From Lysinibacillus pakistanensis (lineage in GTDB: Bacteria > Bacillota > Bacilli > Bacillales_A > Planococcaceae): a DNA stretch of 28,281 bases. The notes under the pieces are model-generated. The model was not told where the DNA came from. It saw only the letters and a program-made list of their open reading frames with translations, and made no database searches. The stretch covers positions 1 through 28,281 of the forward strand of contig BBDJ01000045.1 of the NCBI GenBank assembly GCA_001312325.1, read 5' to 3'. The translations under genes were made by a program, and so were the position numbers. Shown here piece after piece: positions 24,508-28,281 of this stretch. Position 1 is the stretch's first letter, and the number at the start of each line of letters is the position of its first letter.

Positions 24508-24591
24508 ATGAAGAATATTATTTTACTATCAAGTTTAGTTGCTGCATTACTGCTTTCTGGCTGCTGGGATGTTTCCGAGCCTCAAAGATAG
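24508..24591 (+). pseudogene. N-terminal fragment of a Ger(x)C spore germination lipoprotein
   Basis: ATG 24508 begins MKNIILLSSLVAALLLSGCW, a lipoprotein signal with lipobox LSGC, followed by DVSEPQR and a stop at 24589. The CWDVSEPQR continuation is characteristic of germinant-receptor C subunits (GerAC family, normally about 370 residues), so 93 percent of the gene is missing. No GerA or GerB gene is nearby. The stop is not caused by a long homopolymer. Possibly the scar of a deleted ger operon. Confidence 0.6.
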
Positions 24592-24654
24592 AAGATTCTA
24601 TTAGTAAGCTCACTATTTATGTCAATAAAGTAAATCCAGGTCGATAAAAGTTTG

Positions 24655-24783
24655 ATGAAACAATTAAAGAATAGCTTAAAGGGCCAGGTACTTATTTTAC
24701 ATGTACTCGGCTTTATATTTATTTGGTTCATTTTTCTAGTCTCTACTATTTTTATTTTATTCAATTTTCAGGCAATTCACTAG
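24655..24783 (+). CDS. Possible 42-aa membrane peptide
   Basis: ATG 24655; basic start MKQLKNSLKG then a long hydrophobic segment (VLILHVLGFIFIWFIFLVST) and NFQAIH. SD is poor (AGG 15 bp upstream). It may be a real small membrane protein or residue of a lost gene next to the Ger(x)C fragment. Low certainty. Confidence 0.3.
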   Translation: MKQLKNSLKGQVLILHVLGFIFIWFIFLVSTIFILFNFQAIH

Positions 24784-24856
24784 ATACAAAAAGCTATAAA
24801 ACATATTAATAGTAGTGTAAAGCAAGTTAGCTTTGCACCTCCTGGTTTGTTGGCTT

Positions 24857-24879
24857 GGGTCACTTTGGTCAAGTGACCC
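24857..24879. repeat. Hairpin repeat copy 1 (GGGTCACTT/AAGTGACCC)
   Basis: Perfect 9-bp arms with a 5-nt loop, about 97 bp past the YolD gene on the - strand. A near-identical hairpin lies at 26866-26889, and both are followed by a similar ACACTT stretch on the + strand. Confidence 0.55.
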
Positions 24880-24976
24880 TTTTATCGGTTACACTTGTGT
24901 CTAAGGTAACTTTTGCTCTACATAGAAATGGACAGTCAATTACTGTTTTCAATTGTCTCTGAAAATATGTTTACTT

Positions 24977-25244
24977 CTATTCAGCACTCAAAACCTCTAA
25001 AATATCCAAAAAGTGTACCTTATAAACGTCCCCAGCTTCATTTTGAATATGAATCAACTTGGTATTTGCATCCATTTTCATCACTATACCTGTTAAAGGT
25101 TCTTGCTGTTGATGAACTATAAAAACTTTAATTTTCCTTTCTTCCTTTGCCTCACTTAATGCATACGCTATTTCCTCAAGCTCAAATTCATCTCGTTCTA
25201 AATGCACTTTTTTTTGATTGTAGCATTGCCATAGTCACATTCAT
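24977..25244 (-). CDS. YolD-like protein; one apparent frameshift
   Basis: About 88 residues. Start ATG 25244 with GGAGAG upstream; shortening the T8 run near 25208-25215 gives MNVTMAMLQSKKVHLERDEF joined to ..ELEEIAYALSEAKEERKIKVFIVHQQQEPLTGIVMKMDAN and ..VHFLDILEVLSAE. YolD proteins usually precede a Y-family DNA polymerase gene and belong to the SOS response; here the polymerase is absent and a hairpin and a decayed region follow. A LexA box lies in the promoter. Confidence 0.75.
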
Positions 25245-25258
25245 CTCTCCTTTGAATA

Positions 25259-25307
25259 AGAACATTCGTTTGTCAATATATTAGAACAAGCATTCCTATT
25301 TTGGCAA
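25259..25307 (-). promoter_or_regulatory. LexA (DinR) box and promoter of the yolD-like gene
   Basis: - strand CAAACGAATGTTCT (25259-25272) matches the Bacillus SOS box CGAACRNRYGTTYC at 12 of 14 positions. It sits at the expected transcription start of TTGCCA (25302-25307), 18 bp, TAATAT (25278-25283), and 15 bp before the start codon. Confidence 0.65.
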
Positions 25308-25372
25308 GAATATTATTAGATAATTTTACTACCTTTTGTAATTTATTTTCGTAAATTTCCCTAGCTTTGTTA

Positions 25373-25471
25373 TTGTTTGTTTTTCGAACTATATGATATA
25401 ATGCCTTTACTGACTAACCTAAATAGGTGACTTGAAGCTGTAGCGCTACCGTACGCTACAGCTTTTTTTGA
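25373..25471 (+). ncRNA. Candidate short transcript: promoter followed by a strong terminator
   Basis: TATAAT at 25397-25402 with TTGTTT at 25373-25378 (18-bp spacer), then about 30 bp, then a perfect 10-bp hairpin AGCTGTAGCG/CGCTACAGCT (25436-25463) and T7. No open frame lies between. The transcript would be about 60 nt. It could be an independent small RNA or a premature-termination leader for the gene at 25562. Confidence 0.45.
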
Positions 25472-25561
25472 TGATTACGCATTTGTTCTTTATATTTCGA
25501 AACTTTTCCAATAGCACTATCGTATAACGATTGAAAAGATTATTATGAGGAGCGTTATTAT

Positions 25562-26840
25562 ATGGAACAAAAAAATACAGGCATTAATCACTGCAACAAA
25601 AGAAAAATTCGGATTAACTAATTATTATTTACATACCTCTTCATTCCGTAGAAGCTTAGATATATTTGAAGATACAACCTATATACTTACTACAGAGTGG
25701 CTTCCTTCTCATGCTAAAAAAAGTTGAGGAGGATGATTTAAATCCACCAGGAACTGCAATTATCGATATAAATGTGCATACCGGTCAGCTTAAAAGTATC
25801 CTGTTTGTTGATAACAAGTCTTTTGCTGAAAAAAAACATAATTGTCAGCACTTCCACAAATGATATTATTCAATGGATTGAGGAGGAAACTGGACTTACC
25901 TATAACGAGCAGTTCCAATTAGTGGAAGAAGGAAATGGAAGATTATTTTTTTTAAAGAATGTTTTATGGGTATTCCTGTTTCAACATCTGGCTCTATTGA
26001 GATTAAATATAGTCAGGATGGTCATCTGACCCTTTTTTTCAGCTATAGGTCAATTTCCTCCAAAAGATAAATTTAAACAAGATGTTCCTGCACTATCCTT
26101 AGAAAAAGTTGCTGATTTGTCAAAAAAACAAATAAAGCTAATTGAGTTTCCCTTAGAGAAGCAGAAGCAAATTCTTCCCTTCTATGGCTTAGAGGAAATT
26201 TACATAACAAATGATTTAACAAGGACAATCCCCTATGAATTTTTTTGTAAATGATAAGATACAATTGGCAATCGATAAAATTATTTATTGGGATTCACCG
26301 ACCAATCAATCATTCGAAAAAAATTTTCCTTACATTTGCCAATGATGTCACGATAGAACAAGTTATATCTAAGGAGCGTCATCCGAATTTACTACCAATT
26401 ACAAATCCTGAAAAAGAACAGTGTATAAGCACCGTTTCCGATTTTTTTACGTCAAGAATATCCGAATGATACAGGGAAGTGGATACTAAAAACACTTTAT
26501 CGTCAGGATAACTATATTTATGCAACATTAAAATATAATGAGCATTCCGATTTTATTTTCAAACGAAAGCTACTTGTTATTATTGATGCAGAAAATTTAC
26601 AAGCAATCAATAGTATGGATAGTCAATTTATGTTAAACACATTTGAAGCTTATACTACCGTCAAAAAAAAGGACAATCACCGAAAATCAAGCTTTTGATC
26701 AATTGAAAAATCATCTTGAGCTTACACCTATTTATGTCTACGATAAACGATTAGCGCAATATATTTTGTGCGGGAAATTAGATTGTGCATTTTCAGTCAA
26801 TGCTACGAATGGCGAACTTGTAAAATTAGATGATTTATAA
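25562..26840 (+). CDS. Large soluble hypothetical protein, possibly YcdB/YcdC-repeat (DUF4901-like); about nine apparent frameshifts
   Basis: GAGGAG at 25547-25552 precedes ATG 25562. After adjusting nine A/T runs (for example A7 at 25569-25575, A7 near 25717, A8 near 25829, T8 near 25945, T7 near 26033, T7 near 26238, A7 near 26320, T7 near 26445, A8 near 26665) it reads as a single protein of about 424 residues from MEQKIQALITATKEKFGL to ..DCAFSVNATNGELVKLDDL. Two similar halves are suggested: ..NPPGTAIIDINVHTGQLKSI near residue 65 and ..LCGKLDCAFSVNATNGELVKL at the end, both ending in a GxL turn like YcdB/YcdC or PepSY repeats. No signal peptide. Family call is tentative. Confidence 0.55.
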
Positions 26841-26865
26841 AAATCCTTATATAGATGGGAGTGGT

Positions 26866-26889
26866 GGGTTACTTTTGTCCAAGTGACCC
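26866..26889. repeat. Hairpin repeat copy 2 (GGGTTACTT/AAGTGACCC)
   Basis: 9-bp arms with one G.T position and a 6-nt loop, 25 bp past the stop of the 25562 gene. Related to 24857-24879. It may serve as a terminator though the tail is C-rich rather than U-rich. Confidence 0.5.
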
Positions 26890-26955
26890 CCCTCCCCTTA
26901 TTGTTTTAAGTGATTTTTTTAATAAGGTACACTTCCTTTTGATTTCCCCACCCTA

Positions 26956-26984
26956 TTGACGAACATTTGTTCTTGTATTAGAAT
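26956..26984 (+). promoter_or_regulatory. Sigma-A promoter with embedded LexA box, upstream of a GNAT gene
   Basis: TTGACG (26956-26961), exact 17-bp spacer, TAGAAT (26979-26984). The sequence CGAACATTTGTTCT (26960-26973) overlaps the -35 and spacer and matches the Bacillus LexA box CGAACRNRYGTTYC at 12 of 14 positions with both GAAC/GTTC half-sites intact. Confidence 0.75.
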
Positions 26985-27007
26985 ACGAAAAAAAGGAGGT
27001 CATTTTT

Positions 27008-27485
27008 ATGCAAGCTATAAACACACTTGAATTAGTACATTTCTCAGAAGATTATGTAGATGTTTTACATGACTTTGATCTTCCAGATGAGCAATCTCAA
27101 TTTACGGCCCTTCCAAAAGATATTTCTATAGAAATGGTTGGACAGTACCCAATTGTTATTTTAAGTGACAATGTACCAGTTGGATTTTTTTGTTCTCCAT
27201 TCAACAGAGAGAGTGAAAGAGTACTCTAGCAATCCAAATGCTATGTTGCTTACAGCATTTTCTATTGACCATAAGCAACAAGGAAAGGGATACGCCAAAA
27301 AGGGCATGCTGGCACTGTCTAACTTTATTAAAAGGGAATTTAAGGAATGCAATGAAGTCGTTTTAGTGGTGAACCATAAAAATATTCCTGCTCAAAACTT
27401 GTATTTAAAAGCGGGCTTTGTTGATCATGGGGAAAGAAGAATGGGGCCTATTGGTGAGCAAATTGTGATGAATTTACATATTTAG
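27008..27485 (+). CDS. GNAT family N-acetyltransferase, probably SOS-regulated; one apparent frameshift
   Basis: About 158 residues. AAAGGAGGTC precedes ATG 27008. N-terminal MQAINTLELVHFSEDYVDVL; the frame breaks at the T7 run 27184-27190 and, when shortened, reads VPVGFFVLHSTERVKEYSS. The acetyl-CoA motif is IDHKQQGKGYAKKGM and the C-terminal NLYLKAGFVDHGERRMG region is standard for GNATs. Substrate not identifiable. A LexA box in the promoter indicates DNA-damage induction, an unusual setting for a GNAT. Confidence 0.85.
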
Positions 27486-27566
27486 TCGTTTTCGAATTTT
27501 AATGAATTGATTATGGATTTCTTGGCATATATGTGATTCTTCTGAATTCATTTCTCAACACTAATT

Positions 27567-27611
27567 TTACAAAATCACTCATTATGTAAGCTTAAATGAG
27601 TGATTTTGTAA
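27567..27611. terminator. Long hairpin after the GNAT gene, sharing its stem with 20733-20765
   Basis: Perfect 17-bp arms starting TTACAAAATCACTCATT, 11-nt loop; no strong U run follows, but the stem itself ends in TTTTG. Convergent with the decayed - strand gene at 27642. Confidence 0.65.
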
Positions 27612-27641
27612 TACTGCTGCAATAGTCCTTCAACTTGTGTT

Positions 27642-28190
27642 CTAACGCTTAGTTGCATAACGCAGGACTTCATCGTTCCCTGCTGTGGCAATTAAATTCT
27701 TTAATAAGGCATCCATTAAAGGCAAAAAACAAGCCTCATTTTAAAGTACATTGCCCATGATTTTACTGCTAAATCCAGCAAAGATATTGCTGCAGTAACT
27801 TCGCCGTTAATCATTATAATCATCTTCTATACGTGCAGCATAAATATGAAGGAATAGGCTTTGTGTTTGTAATTGTTTCTATCATAGCTCTTGATGCTCC
27901 TCATCAATGTCTTGAATGACCGTAAATAGTTAGCGTTCTCCTATTAAGTTAACATAATATTTTTATTTTGTACTAAAGTGCTCTACTGCTTTGCTGTAAT
28001 TCTTCCAGCTCCCATTCAGCAAGTTCACGCGGCATCTCAAAAGAAAGAGGATATATTGTTGGCTTTATTAATAAGGCGATAGAGTATTTCCTTATGAAAC
28101 TTGTAGCAGAAATTAGAGTGTAAGTACGACATTGCCGTTTGCCATGCTTTTTTTATTACACATCCGAACCAAAAACAATACTTCAAAGAA
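27642..28190 (-). pseudogene. Decayed - strand gene of unknown family
   Basis: Open stretches in shifting frames look protein-like: ISATSFIRKYSIALLIKPTI followed by LSFEMPRELAEWELEELQQS near 28100-27985, AVTAAISLLDLAVKSWAMYF near 27800-27740, and MDALLKNLIATAGNDEVLRY with stop 27642. Several stops are not explained by long A/T runs, so real decay seems likely in addition to miscalls. No start with SD was found. Family not recognised. Confidence 0.4.
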
Positions 28191-28252
28191 TGGTTCGCTA
28201 TTTTTCACCAATCTTTTATATAAACGTAATAAGATGTAAAATCAAAAACCTA

Positions 28253-28276
28253 GACTGCATCCATTTAGATGCAGTC
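28253..28276. terminator. Hairpin at the right edge
   Basis: Perfect 9-bp arms GACTGCATC/GATGCAGTC around a 6-nt loop. On the - strand it is followed by TAGGTTTTTG, so it probably ends a - strand gene beyond the window. Confidence 0.65.
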
Positions 28277-28281
28277 ATGTT

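Noticed and set aside
24582..24764. - strand 60-codon frame opposite the small membrane peptide
   Set aside because: No start site and no family resemblance; low-complexity AT-rich sequence.
26440..26470. Programmed frameshifting as the reason for split genes
   Set aside because: Sites occur in nearly every gene with no common slippery heptamer plus stimulator, and in genes of families that are never frameshifted.
1..28281. Interpreting the window as a pseudogene-rich, decaying genome
   Set aside because: Breaks sit at 7-8-base A/T runs, leave conserved motifs on both sides untouched, and affect the recent IS transposase as much as old genes; this fits sequence error better than decay. Only 24508-24591 and 27642-28190 look truly degraded.

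Overview
The window looks like a chromosomal segment of a low-GC, AT-rich, endospore-forming Bacillaceae/Planococcaceae bacterium, most likely Lysinibacillus or a close relative. The reasons are strong AGGAGG-type ribosome binding sites with ATG, GTG and TTG starts, Bacillus-type sigma-A promoters and LexA boxes, many U-tailed terminators, and the gene families present: hutG, gltS, DUF421/YetF, YolD, a Ger(x)C remnant, SUFU-domain and DUF4259 proteins. The genus call is inference. No rRNA, tRNA, CRISPR array or prophage is visible.

The dominant feature is that almost every gene is broken at A/T runs reported as 7 or 8 bases long. Shortening the run by one base (or by two, or lengthening by one, at several 8-base runs) restores one continuous family-typical protein each time. 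By hand I count more than fifty such sites in about 28 genes. The phosphatase (5284-5901), the MORN-AAA+ ATPase (7220-8908) and the SUFU protein (17112-18173) read cleanly. Homopolymer miscalling is the simplest explanation, so the genes are annotated at full reconstructed extent as CDS, with each break noted.

Layout. 64-2212 (+): hutG and gltS, overlapping by 4 bp, for histidine/glutamate use. 2273-5061 (-): an SH3/NodB polysaccharide deacetylase, a small lipoprotein and a DacF-like D,D-carboxypeptidase, preceded by a structured leader-like or mobile element (5062-5283). 5284-6970 (-): histidine phosphatase, DUF3995 membrane protein and a TetR regulator; tetR and DUF3995 each have a matching 20-bp operator. 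7036-10493: a small peptide, the MORN-AAA+ ATPase, an anchored hypothetical (+), and a WYL regulator (-). 10830-12087 (-): a GNAT, deoxyribosyltransferase and UPF0145 operon. 12310-14623 (+): a hypothetical that is probably one protein split by a miscall, and a DUF218/YdcF membrane protein. 14798-15970 (-): an ECF sigma factor and its zf-HC2 anti-sigma factor. 16361-19066 (-): DUF4259, SUFU and a permuted papain-like protein. 19178-20552: an ISL3-type insertion sequence with an 8-bp target duplication. 20875-22520 (-): an OsmC protein, a tiny acidic protein and a DUF421 membrane protein. 22681-24261 (+): a leader peptide with an apparent translational attenuator, an EamA transporter and a DinB-like protein. 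24508-28281: a Ger(x)C fragment, a LexA-boxed YolD protein, a possible short RNA, a large repeat-domain hypothetical, a GNAT whose promoter carries a LexA box, and a decayed gene.

The best candidates for undescribed biology are the leader-peptide attenuator before the EamA gene (22681-22795), the two-site TetR/DUF3995 module (6381-6999), the LexA box inside the GNAT promoter (26956-26984), the structured element ending in a terminator-like hairpin right at the dac start codon (5062-5283), and the 13-bp inverted repeat that buries a TTG start codon (12256-12313).
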